Below, piece by piece: positions 1 to 6,685 of a stretch of DNA of 10,069 nucleotides. The position numbers and the translations under genes are program-made. The stretch's first letter is position 1; each line of letters begins with the position of its first letter. Below the pieces are notes generated by a model. That model saw only the letters and a list, made by a program, of their open reading frames with translations. It had not been told where the DNA came from and made no database searches. This DNA comes from Candidatus Altimarinota bacterium. GTDB taxonomy: Bacteria > Patescibacteriota > Gracilibacteria > UM-FILTER-43-11. The stretch is from contig JAOZLT010000039.1 in the NCBI GenBank assembly GCA_029934675.1, forward strand, positions 1-10,069, written 5' to 3'.

Positions 1-85
1 CAGTAGAAATCAGCTTAAAATGTTCGATTGGAGGAAAAACTGGTGAAGCTCCAAATTTGTTTTCTTGTTTTTTTGTAACAGACAT
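1..85 (-). CDS. 5' part of an unrecognised leftward gene, cut by the window edge
   Basis: An ATG at 85-83 on the minus strand opens a frame that stays open to the window edge. It reads 28 residues beginning MSVTKKQENKFGASPVFPP. The peptide is mixed in composition, with a proline/phenylalanine-rich stretch (SPVFPPIEHF), and looks more like a real N-terminus than random AT-rich translation. There is no hydrophobic signal segment, so a cytoplasmic protein is likely. It would be transcribed divergently from the surface-protein gene at 124. No ribosome binding site precedes the ATG. The family cannot be named from 28 residues, and a chance open frame of this length cannot be excluded. Confidence 0.45.
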   Translation of the reverse strand, partial: MSVTKKQENKFGASPVFPPIEHFKLIST

Positions 86-123
86 AATAGAGTATTAAGC
101 AGTAAAACTAATACCCAATCACC

Positions 124-2544
124 ATGAACAAATTTAATCTTAATTCTTTTAGGGCAATTGTTTCTATTATAATTGTCTTAGTTTTCGGTGTAACGCTATC
201 TTACGCCACTTCAACTATCGGTACTACTATTTCATCCGATTCGCTTACAGCTGGATCAGATGGAACCGATGGTGAAATTACAATATTTTCAGAAGAAACA
301 GCTGGTGATGGCACTGATAATTTCGTTAAATTCCAACCAAATCCAACAATGACACAGGATACGACTTACACTCTTCCTGCTGATGATGGCACGGCAAGTC
401 AAGTACTTGAAACAGATGGCTCTGGAAACTTGGACTGGGTTACTGGTGCAACCGGGAACACGCTTGATACAGCATATGATCAAGGCGGAGCAGGTGCGGG
501 AGGTGTGATAAATGTGGATACAAGTGCAGTTACTTTAACTGGTACAGCTGATGATGAAACACTAAATATTTCTCATTCCGATGATGACAAGGATGCGGTG
601 GAGATATTTGCTTCCAATACAGCTTACAGTCCAACAAATGGAATGCTTACCTTAAAGTCAAACGAGGAAAACACAGGTTCATTCAACTTCCTCCAGCTTA
701 TTACGGATATGGACGGTACTCCTTCTACAGAATTCTATATCAACCAATCAGGTACTATTGGTACTTCAGGTCAGCTTATTGTTGGCGGGAACGTTTTATT
801 CGACACAAATACACTTGCCGTAAATGCAACCTCTAACGAGGTAGGTATCGGTGTTGTGCCAACAGGAAATACTGCAGGACTTGAGATTGAAACAGCTGAT
901 GCGGCGAATTTACGAGGCCTTTTGATAGATAATAATGAAGTTACAAATGATACTGAGGGTATTCAGATAGATATGGCTGAAGGTGGTGGGGCTCCACTTC
1001 TCATCTCTCCACTTTCAGCATCTCCAAATACAACGGATGAAGGTAGTATATATTATGATAGTGATGATGATAATTTGTATGTATACGCAAATGGTGGATG
1101 GGCCGATTTAACAGGAGGCATAGCAGACGTTGTTGATGACATAACTCCTCAGCTTGGCGGTCAGTTAGATGTAAACGGAAATGCAATCGGTGATGGCACA
1201 TTAGAGCTTCTTAAATTCTCTGAAACAGGTTCAGCAGTAAATGAAATATCAATTGCGAATGCTGCAACAGGCGCTGGTCCAGAAGTTTTTGCAACTGGAG
1301 ATGACGCGAATATTGATATATCCATTGATGCGAAAGGTACGGGGACTATGGTTCTTCAATCTAGTGGAACTGGTGGTGTTGCAATAGGTACAAGTACAAC
1401 TTCAAGCCAAGTTACAATAGCTCAGACTGACGCTGCCAATGCTCCAGCTCTAACACTGGATTCAGAAGAATCATCTTCAGGACAGAGAATATTATCAGTC
1501 CTTTCAGATAATCCTGCTGACGAAAGCGAAAATTTTTATGTTAATTCAGGCGGAACTGCTGGCGCTTCTAGTGTTTTGCAGGCTGGTGTTGATGGCTCAG
1601 ATGGTGAGCTTAGACTTTACTCTGAACAAGGTGGTATTGATTATATACTAACTTTACAGCCAAGCGCATCGATGACTGGGGATACTACTTATTCCTTACC
1701 TGTTAACTATGGCGCTGCAGGTCAGGTACTTACAGATTCAGCTGGTAATGGACTTTTAAGCTGGTCAAGTGTTATAAGCTCAACTCTGGTAGACAACACA
1801 ACAGATGCTTTAGATATACAACAGGGGGCAAATAATTATATTAACATCAATACAACTAATGGTGCTGAAAATATATCATTCGGAAATGACGCAATAAATC
1901 CAACATTTAGTTTTTTGGGTTCAGGCGTTTTTCATACATGGGGTCCGATCACTATAGATAACGCAGCGACATTTAATGATAATAGCGATGATGTTGATTT
2001 TAGAATTGAGAGTAATAATGAGATTAATGCATTATTTGTAGATGGCGGTAATGATTCGGTAGGTATTGGTACTTCAACTCCAACGGCAAGATTACATGTA
2101 TATCAGAGCGCACCCGCACCAAATCAAGCTCTTTTCAAAATTGGAACATCTGATGATTCTAATAGGTTTTCAGTTGATGAAGATGGTGATGCAACTTTAG
2201 ATTCATCCTTGTCGATTGGGTCAAACATGTCTTTGGTTGATGGTGTCATTACACAAGTGACAGGATCATCATTAGATATACATTTGGGTGGTAATGCAGG
2301 AGATGATTTTGTTATTACAGATGGCACGGCGATCATGACTGTAGAGTCTGATATGGATATGGTTACTATTAATGGTGATTTAAGACTGGATCCTCGGCCA
2401 GTAGCATCACGGCCATGTTTAGCAACTGATTATGGAGAAGTATTTTTTCATACAGGAATGGACGATTTATGTGCATGTACTTCACTTGGCTGGATGGTAG
2501 TAGGGTCAGTAGGCTCAGGACCACCTGTCCCCTGTGCTCCTTAA
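124..2544 (+). CDS. secreted, fibre-like repetitive surface protein (806 aa)
   Basis: This is probably an exported cell-surface or filament-like structural protein. Residues 10-28 are a hydrophobic segment ending in SYA, which fits a Sec signal peptide. The rest is Gly/Thr/Asp/Asn-rich and apparently beta-structured, with few lysines. A module of about 60 residues occurs twice, at about 45-106 and 489-547. Each copy has DG(T/S)DGE, then MT-x-DTTY(T/S)LP, then a QVL turn and a tryptophan. VGIGT-type motifs lie at 239-243, 419-424 and 645-652. An EGSIYYDSDDDNLYVYANGGW-like segment sits at 306-326. TPQLGGQLDVNGNAI at 341-355 resembles the LGGdLdvNG motif of phage tail-fibre proteins. The only cysteines are C765, C783, C785 and C804, in a small C-terminal domain. 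The SLH-protein gene follows after 42 bases, suggesting co-expression. No enzymatic motif is seen. Function as an adhesin, sheath or fibre is inference. Confidence 0.8.
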   Translation: MNKFNLNSFRAIVSIIIVLVFGVTLSYATSTIGTTISSDSLTAGSDGTDGEITIFSEETAGDGTDNFVKFQPNPTMTQDTTYTLPADDGTASQVLETDGSGNLDWVTGATGNTLDTAYDQGGAGAGGVINVDTSAVTLTGTADDETLNISHSDDDKDAVEIFASNTAYSPTNGMLTLKSNEENTGSFNFLQLITDMDGTPSTEFYINQSGTIGTSGQLIVGGNVLFDTNTLAVNATSNEVGIGVVPTGNTAGLEIETADAANLRGLLIDNNEVTNDTEGIQIDMAEGGGAPLLISPLSASPNTTDEGSIYYDSDDDNLYVYANGGWADLTGGIADVVDDITPQLGGQLDVNGNAIGDGTLELLKFSETGSAVNEISIANAATGAGPEVFATGDDANIDISIDAKGTGTMVLQSSGTGGVAIGTSTTSSQVTIAQTDAANAPALTLDSEESSSGQRILSVLSDNPADESENFYVNSGGTAGASSVLQAGVDGSDGELRLYSEQGGIDYILTLQPSASMTGDTTYSLPVNYGAAGQVLTDSAGNGLLSWSSVISSTLVDNTTDALDIQQGANNYININTTNGAENISFGNDAINPTFSFLGSGVFHTWGPITIDNAATFNDNSDDVDFRIESNNEINALFVDGGNDSVGIGTSTPTARLHVYQSAPAPNQALFKIGTSDDSNRFSVDEDGDATLDSSLSIGSNMSLVDGVITQVTGSSLDIHLGGNAGDDFVITDGTAIMTVESDMDMVTINGDLRLDPRPVASRPCLATDYGEVFFHTGMDDLCACTSLGWMVVGSVGSGPPVPCAP

Positions 2545-2586
2545 TATTTATAAAAAAAATAATAATCTAATATTTGAAATTTTGGC

Positions 2587-4320
2587 ATGAAAAACTCAAT
2601 CATAAAAACCTTAACCATTGGAATCCTGATTTTGGCTTTACCTCTAATGGCTTTGGCTGTAAACGATGTGACTTTAAATGGAAATGCAAGCTTTGAGCTC
2701 GATACTACCGATACATCCACCACAAAAACCATTACAGGTTTAAATGGTGGTGTTGTTACTCAGCTGGATATCGATACGACTTATATAGATGTAACATTGG
2801 ATAATGCATCCGATATTACATTCAATAACGACGGTTCAGTGTATTTTAATGCAGTGGTACAATCAGGAGCTGGCTCTACGATTACACCAGCTTGTCCAAC
2901 ATCACTTATCAGACTTATTTCTACAGGTAATACAGTAGTTCGCTTAACACTAACCACTGCTGCACCAAGTTGTGTTGGAGGTGGTTCACCCAGTTATGTT
3001 TGTGGCAATGGCGCTTGTGAAGCAGGTGAAAATGCAACATCTTGCCCAGCCGACTGTAGTACAGGTGGGGGTGGTGGCGGTGGAGGCGGTGGCGGTGGCG
3101 GTGGGGGTAGTGGTACAAGCTCTACGTCTAACACAAGAACAAGTAGTACTGCATCTAAAATTTCAACTATTACGGGTACTCAGAAATTTAGCAGACCGGT
3201 TGAATTCAAATCTGCAGTTATAACTGTCGATACGGATGCCGGTACTAAAACAGCTACTGCAACAGGCAAAGGTACATTAACAATCAAACCTAACAGTAAA
3301 TCTACTATTTCGCTATTGATTCCGGAAAGTACTGATGTTGAAGGACTTATTGATTGGGATGGGAAAATCAATCCACCTCTTATCAGATCAAATAATATAA
3401 TCAGTAAAACGGAAGGCGATGCAATAAAAGATTCAAGCGATAGGCTTTTATATAAAAATATTGATACTGTTATATTGGTAGGTTCAGATAAATCCAGTCT
3501 TAAATTCACAAATAAAGTTAAGCTTAAAATTCCTGTTAAATCAGATAATGAGAGCGTACTTAATATCTATTCATCAGAGGACGGCAAAGTTTGGAAAAAA
3601 GAAGGAAGCGGCACGGTTAAAGATAGTAAAATCATATTTGAAACAGATCATCTGACCTATTTTGCCCTAGAGAAAACTGATGAAATTTCAACTCCAATTG
3701 CCAAAGTAGTTGCAAAAACAACAGGCTTTACAGATATATCAGGTCATTGGGCAAAATCTTATATCGAAAGTATCGCAGGTAGAGGAATTGTTAACGGAAA
3801 AACATCAACTACTTTTGCTCCTAACGATAATATTACTCGCGCTGAACTTACAAAGATTGCCGTAGAGGCATTGTTTACAGATTCTGAAATAAATGATTGT
3901 CTTACGACTTATACACTACCAGAATGGACTTATATTTATTTCAGAGATGTATCATCTAATGCCTGGTATGCAGATTATGTTTGCGTGGCAAAGATGAACG
4001 GCATTGTACAGGGGGTTAATGGTAATTTTATGCCAAATACTTCAATAACACGTGCCGCAGCGCTCAAGATACTTTTGGAGGCCACAGGTTTTTCGGATAT
4101 AACTAGCAATTTTACCCAAAACTACTCATCAAATTCAAGTTGGGCTTACGCGTTTTTCCCAGATGTTTTGATGAGCGAGTGGTTTGCCAAATACGTAGCT
4201 TACGCAAAGGATTACAACATTGTAGGCGGATACGGTGACGGAAACTTCAAACCAGGTAATAATATCACACGCGCAGAGGTTGCGAAGGTGGTTATGAAGA
4301 TTTTGGATTTAATAGAATAA
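2587..4320 (+). CDS. exported protein with three C-terminal S-layer homology (SLH) domains
   Basis: This is probably anchored to the cell wall through its SLH domains. Residues 5-24 form a hydrophobic signal segment ending ALPLMALA. Residues 25-130 look beta-rich. C139-C157 form the cluster CGNGACEAGENATSCPADC. A run of 15 glycines (160-174) and a Ser/Thr linker follow. Residues about 200-362 form an unassigned beta domain ending in a segment with DG-x-VW and TDHLTYFAL. SLH copies lie at about 380-430 (FTDISGHWAKSYI...ITRAE), 450-500 (FRDVSSNAWYADYV...ITRAA) and 522-573 (FPDVLMSEWFAKYV...ITRAE). Three tandem SLH units are the usual number for binding secondary wall polymer. The glycine run is encoded by about 45 bases of GGN repeats (3064-3108) and could vary in length. 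The upstream fibre-like protein is a natural partner. The SLH assignment is firm; what the N-terminal half does is unknown. Confidence 0.9.
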   Translation: MKNSIIKTLTIGILILALPLMALAVNDVTLNGNASFELDTTDTSTTKTITGLNGGVVTQLDIDTTYIDVTLDNASDITFNNDGSVYFNAVVQSGAGSTITPACPTSLIRLISTGNTVVRLTLTTAAPSCVGGGSPSYVCGNGACEAGENATSCPADCSTGGGGGGGGGGGGGGGSGTSSTSNTRTSSTASKISTITGTQKFSRPVEFKSAVITVDTDAGTKTATATGKGTLTIKPNSKSTISLLIPESTDVEGLIDWDGKINPPLIRSNNIISKTEGDAIKDSSDRLLYKNIDTVILVGSDKSSLKFTNKVKLKIPVKSDNESVLNIYSSEDGKVWKKEGSGTVKDSKIIFETDHLTYFALEKTDEISTPIAKVVAKTTGFTDISGHWAKSYIESIAGRGIVNGKTSTTFAPNDNITRAELTKIAVEALFTDSEINDCLTTYTLPEWTYIYFRDVSSNAWYADYVCVAKMNGIVQGVNGNFMPNTSITRAAALKILLEATGFSDITSNFTQNYSSNSSWAYAFFPDVLMSEWFAKYVAYAKDYNIVGGYGDGNFKPGNNITRAEVAKVVMKILDLIE

Positions 4321-4340
4321 ATTTCTAAAATCCGAAATAC

Positions 4341-4491
4341 AAATATCGAAATCCAATCCATTCTCCGTAGTAAACTACGAAGGACGAAAGGAAACACGAA
4401 ATTATAAATTTGAAATACGAAAAAGTTTTGGTAATTTAAGCATTCGGGTTTAGAATTTGTTTCGAATTTCGGTATTCGAATTTCGATATTT
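4341..4491. repeat. intergenic inverted-repeat element between the SLH gene and ahcY
   Basis: The 183-base gap between the SLH gene and ahcY is made of repeated AT-rich words. A perfect 12-base inverted repeat bounds it: AAATATCGAAAT at 4341-4352 and ATTTCGATATTT at 4480-4491. Next to the right arm, a 14-base unit occurs twice in tandem: TTCGAATTTCGGTA (4461-4474) and TTCGAATTTCGATA (4475-4488). No coding potential or T-tract terminator is visible. Similar words (ctaaattcgaaatc, ggaaattggtaattc) recur at about 6620-6670 upstream of metK, so this is probably a dispersed non-coding repeat of the genome. A MITE-like origin is only a possibility, because no target-site duplication was identified. 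Confidence 0.6.
4361..4384. repeat. imperfect palindrome at the core of the intergenic element
   Basis: The arms CGTAGT (4366-4371) and ACTACG (4374-4379) are perfect inverted repeats around AA. Further pairing continues outward after one C/A mismatch (4361-4364 with 4381-4384). No T-run follows on either strand, so it is not a classic intrinsic terminator. It lies roughly in the left third of the inverted-repeat element. Confidence 0.55.
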
Positions 4492-4503
4492 AACATACAT
4501 ATT

Positions 4504-5790
4504 ATGGATTACAAAATCTCAGACATAAAATTATCAGATTGGGGCCGAAAAGAAATTGAGCTCGCAGAAAAAGAAATGCCGGGACTTATGGCTCTACGTA
4601 AAAAATATACCAAAACAAAGCCTTTAAAGGGTGCACGGATAGCAGGTTGTATACACATGACTATCCAAACAGCAGTACTTATCGAAACTCTAATCGAATT
4701 AGGTGCAGAGGTACGCTGGTCCAGTTGCAATATATTCAGCACACAAGACCATGCCGCAGCAGCAATTGCAAAAAAGGAAATATCGGTTTTTGCGTGGAAA
4801 GGAGAATCGGAAAAAGAATATTTATGGTGTATTGAGCAAACGCTTAAATTTAAGGGTGGAAAAAGTTTAAATATGATCCTAGATGACGGCGGAGATTTAA
4901 CAGCATTAGTTTATAAAAAATATCCAAAATTTATAAAAGACATTCGTGGAATAACCGAAGAAACAACAACAGGTGTACATCGCCTTTACGGGATGATGAA
5001 AGAGGGTAAACTCAAAACATCAGCTATAAATGTAAACGACAGCGTAACAAAATCCAAATTCGATAATCTCTATGGCTGTCGGGAATCTTTGGCTGATGGC
5101 ATTAAGCGTGCTACTGATATTATGATAGCCGGGAAAGTAGTTGTAATAGCCGGTTACGGAGATGTGGGCAAAGGTTGTGCAAAATCCATGAGTGGATTAG
5201 GCGCACGTGTTGTAATTACCGAAATCGATCCCATTAATGCACTTCAGGCTTCCATGGAAGGATTGGAGGTCATGCCTATGGATGAAGCCGTAAAGAAAGG
5301 GGATATCTTTGTTACTGCAACTGGTTGTCTCAATGTAATTCAGGGTAAGCATATGCAGGCTATGAAAGATCAGGCAATCGTCTGCAACATCGGACATTTT
5401 GATAATGAGATAGAAGTTAGCTGGCTTGCAAAAAATAAGTGTAAAAAGACAAATATCAAACCTCAGGTCGACAAGTATAAGATAGGCAGTAAAGAGATAA
5501 TCCTACTTGCCGAGGGGCGTCTTGTTAATCTTGGTTGTGCCACCGGTCATCCGAGTTTTGTTATGAGTAACTCATTTACAAATCAGGTTTTAGCACAAAT
5601 AGAATTATTCACAAAATCAGAAAAGTATCCGGTAGGTGTATATATGTTGCCTAAAAAACTTGATGAAGAGGTTGCACGTCTACATTTACCAAAAGTTGGA
5701 GTAAGGCTGGATAAGCTCACACCGAAACAGGCAAAGTATATGGGCGTACCAACTGATGGGCCATATAAACCGGATCATTATAGATATTAA
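4504..5790 (+). CDS. ahcY: adenosylhomocysteinase (S-adenosyl-L-homocysteine hydrolase)
   Basis: This enzyme splits S-adenosylhomocysteine, the by-product of methyltransferases, reversibly into homocysteine and adenosine using bound NAD. At 428 residues it is the short form, lacking the insertion of about 40 residues found in many bacterial homologues. Substrate-site residues match the family: H51 (CIHMTIQTAVL), D129 (LDDGGDLT), E154 (EETTTGVHRLYGM), K184 and D188 (NDSVTKSKFDN), H298 (NIGHFDNE) and H349 (GHPSFVMS). The NAD-binding Rossmann loop is GYGDVGKG at 217-224. The C-terminal KPDHYRY supplies the lysine and tyrosine that reach into the neighbouring subunit's cofactor site. It starts at ATG 4504, with no Shine-Dalgarno upstream. 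Its stop overlaps the end of convergent hicB by 4 bases. With metK downstream it forms two steps of the methyl cycle. No riboswitch was seen in its own leader. Confidence 0.97.
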   Translation: MDYKISDIKLSDWGRKEIELAEKEMPGLMALRKKYTKTKPLKGARIAGCIHMTIQTAVLIETLIELGAEVRWSSCNIFSTQDHAAAAIAKKEISVFAWKGESEKEYLWCIEQTLKFKGGKSLNMILDDGGDLTALVYKKYPKFIKDIRGITEETTTGVHRLYGMMKEGKLKTSAINVNDSVTKSKFDNLYGCRESLADGIKRATDIMIAGKVVVIAGYGDVGKGCAKSMSGLGARVVITEIDPINALQASMEGLEVMPMDEAVKKGDIFVTATGCLNVIQGKHMQAMKDQAIVCNIGHFDNEIEVSWLAKNKCKKTNIKPQVDKYKIGSKEIILLAEGRLVNLGCATGHPSFVMSNSFTNQVLAQIELFTKSEKYPVGVYMLPKKLDEEVARLHLPKVGVRLDKLTPKQAKYMGVPTDGPYKPDHYRY

Positions 5791-6110
5791 GCCTTTAAAA
5801 TCAATGCCCTTAAGAAGGCCGAAACTGTTGAGTATCCTGCCTTGATAGCTTTCTTTTGTATTTCTCTTTTTTCATCAGCTGAAACCCTGAATCGAATTAC
5901 ATTATTTTGTTTTTTTAGAAAATTCTGGGTAGCAATAATCATTTCAGGAAGATGCTCAAGTAGATCCGGAATATCTTCAACTAAGAATCTTTGATCCATT
6001 CGTGCTCCGGGACATTTTACATATACTGTTTCTTTATTAAGAGGTTTTATTGAGTATCCGTAACGTTTATTGTTAACTGTGACACTATGCTTAAATGGTT
6101 TCATCTTCAT
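5787..6110 (-). CDS. hicB: HicB-like antitoxin with C-terminal ribbon-helix-helix domain
   Basis: This is the probable antitoxin and autorepressor partner of the upstream HicA-like toxin. Residues about 8-60 fit a HicB-type fold: a short beta stretch (VTVNNKRYGYSIKPL), then VYVKCPGA, then an acidic helix (VEDIPDLLEHLPEMI) like the HicB segment that covers HicA. Residues about 70-107 read NNVIRFRVSADEKREIQKKA, then a glycine turn and STVSAFLRALI. This is a typical ribbon-helix-helix DNA-binding domain. At 107 residues it is a normal size. It starts 20 bases inside the end of hicA, so translation is probably coupled. The 30-base palindrome before hicA is the likely operator. A standalone RHH regulator is the alternative, but the overlap with a HicA gene makes the pair convincing. 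Confidence 0.75.
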   Translation of the reverse strand: MKMKPFKHSVTVNNKRYGYSIKPLNKETVYVKCPGARMDQRFLVEDIPDLLEHLPEMIIATQNFLKKQNNVIRFRVSADEKREIQKKAIKAGYSTVSAFLRALILKA

Positions 6111-6357
6111 TATTGAATATACTTATATTTTTTATAATTAGCTTCGCGGTAATCTTTTTATATATTAATTTACAATCATTATTGTGCACAGGAATCGACA
6201 AGGCTTTTTGAATTAGAGGATGTGAGTAACGATGATGACTACCGCTGACATCGGTTTTCTGAAAATTCAGATATAATAATACTTTTTCAATTTTTTTGAA
6301 TTTCAGGGATTTAGGATTTTCCAAAAATCTATTTATAAGTTTATCTATTCTAGTCAT
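6091..6357 (-). CDS. hicA: HicA-like mRNA interferase toxin
   Basis: HicA toxins are small ribosome-independent RNases with a double-stranded-RNA-binding-like fold. This 88-residue protein shows the family pattern: KKIEKVLLYLNFQ (helix 1), then GSHHRYSHP at 39-47 with the catalytic-type histidine, then LSIPVHNND at 53-61, then a final helix (CKLIYKKITAKLI). It is a little longer than typical members, mainly through about 20 N-terminal residues and a short acidic tail. Toxin first and antitoxin second, with a 20-base overlap, is the usual hicAB order. The ATG at 6357 was chosen because it opens the frame directly downstream of the palindromic promoter region. No Shine-Dalgarno is present. The pair runs antisense towards the 3' end of ahcY. 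Confidence 0.82.
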   Translation of the reverse strand: MTRIDKLINRFLENPKSLKFKKIEKVLLYLNFQKTDVSGSHHRYSHPLIQKALSIPVHNNDCKLIYKKITAKLIIKNISIFNNEDETI

Positions 6358-6381
6358 TCATCTTAATACAAAATCTCAATC

Positions 6382-6411
6382 TGTAGCTACATTTTACAAA
6401 ATGTAGCTACA
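6382..6411. promoter_or_regulatory. perfect 14-base inverted repeat, likely HicB operator
   Basis: TGTAGCTACATTTT (6382-6395) and its exact reverse complement (6398-6411) flank a 2-base centre. Each arm also contains the self-complementary octamer GTAGCTAC (6383-6390 and 6403-6410). The two octamers are spaced 20 bases apart, about two helical turns, so dimers would bind on the same face. The repeat overlaps the predicted hic promoter and ends 17 bases before the metK -35 box. Neither side has a T-tract, so it is not a terminator. Binding by the RHH domain of HicB is inferred. Confidence 0.7.
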
Positions 6412-6418
6412 AAATCAA
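6391..6418 (-). promoter_or_regulatory. putative hicAB promoter
   Basis: Read leftward, TTGATT (6418-6413) and TAAAAT (6396-6391) are separated by 16 bases and resemble sigma-70 -35 and -10 boxes. The -10 lies at the centre of the palindrome, so a repressor bound there would block RNA polymerase. Transcription would start about 30 bases before the hicA ATG. The boxes were read by eye. Confidence 0.45.
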
Positions 6419-6428
6419 GCAAAAAAAT

Positions 6429-6458
6429 TTGACAGAGAATATATTATCGGAGTACAAT
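6429..6458 (+). promoter_or_regulatory. sigma-70-type promoter of the metK riboswitch transcript
   Basis: A perfect TTGACA (6429-6434) is followed after 18 bases by TACAAT (6453-6458), one mismatch from TATAAT. A transcript starting near 6464-6466 would begin about 15 bases before the first paired element of the riboswitch. This is the clearest promoter in the window. It is divergent from the hic promoter, and the palindrome lies just upstream. Confidence 0.8.
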
Positions 6459-6479
6459 AATTTACGAAATCACAGTTTC

Positions 6480-6585
6480 ATTACGAGTAGCAGGTAGGGA
6501 TTTGGCCCGATAATCTGCTCCGCAACCCCGTAAGTATGACAACTAACGGAAGGTGCGAAATCCACAATAAGATGATTAGTCGAAT
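6480..6585 (+). promoter_or_regulatory. SAM-I (S-box) riboswitch aptamer in the metK leader
   Basis: Conserved S-box segments occur in order. AGGGAtttGGCCCgaTAA (6496-6513) is the P2 internal loop and kink-turn region. It is closed by AGCAG (6489-6493) pairing with CTGCT (6515-6519). GCAACC (6522-6527) follows. P3 is CCGTaAG (6528-6534) pairing with CTaACGG (6543-6549). AAGGTGC (6550-6556) and GAAATCC (6557-6563) come next. GGATTT (6498-6503) is exactly complementary to AAATCC (6558-6563), matching the expected pseudoknot. P4 would be a weak stem over 6564-6580. P1 would be 6480-6485 with 6581-6585, with a bulged A. The short P1/P4 could instead indicate a SAM-I/IV-like variant. It sits directly before a SAM synthetase gene, the classic S-box target. 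Confidence 0.88.
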
Positions 6586-6586
6586 T

Positions 6587-6612
6587 GGCTTCTCATCTGA
6601 GAAGTTCATTTT
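6587..6612 (+). terminator. expression platform of the metK riboswitch (putative terminator hairpin)
   Basis: CTTCTC (6589-6594) and GAGAAG (6599-6604) pair around ATCT. The T-rich TTCATTTT (6605-6612) follows. Loop and stem bases TCATCT (6593-6598) are also complementary to AGATGA (6570-6575) in the P4 region. The two pairings exclude each other, so ligand-stabilised P4/P1 would free the terminator and low SAM would favour the antiterminator. The T-tract is interrupted, so termination strength is uncertain. Confidence 0.6.
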
Positions 6613-6685
6613 ATAAATGATTAATTCTAAATTCGAAATCGTTTGGAAATTGGTAATTCAAAATTATACATTAAAAATTTCAATT

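Noticed and set aside
2972..3223. Open frame in the +2 register over the glycine tract of the SLH gene
   Set aside because: It is produced by the GGN repeat read out of frame (Val/Ala-rich) and lies wholly inside a well-supported gene.
4321..4503. Riboswitch (for example SAH-responsive) in the ahcY leader
   Set aside because: No conserved SAH or SAM aptamer segments were found. The region consists of AT-rich repeats.
6382..6411. The 30-base inverted repeat as an intrinsic terminator
   Set aside because: Neither strand has a T-tract after the stem, and no gene end is close by. Its position over the hic promoter fits an operator better.
6617..6685. 23-residue N-terminal extension of MetK from an upstream in-frame ATG
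   Set aside because: The extension is translated from AT-rich repeat-like leader DNA and starts 5 bases after the riboswitch terminator T-tract. The ATG at 6686 gives the standard family N-terminus.
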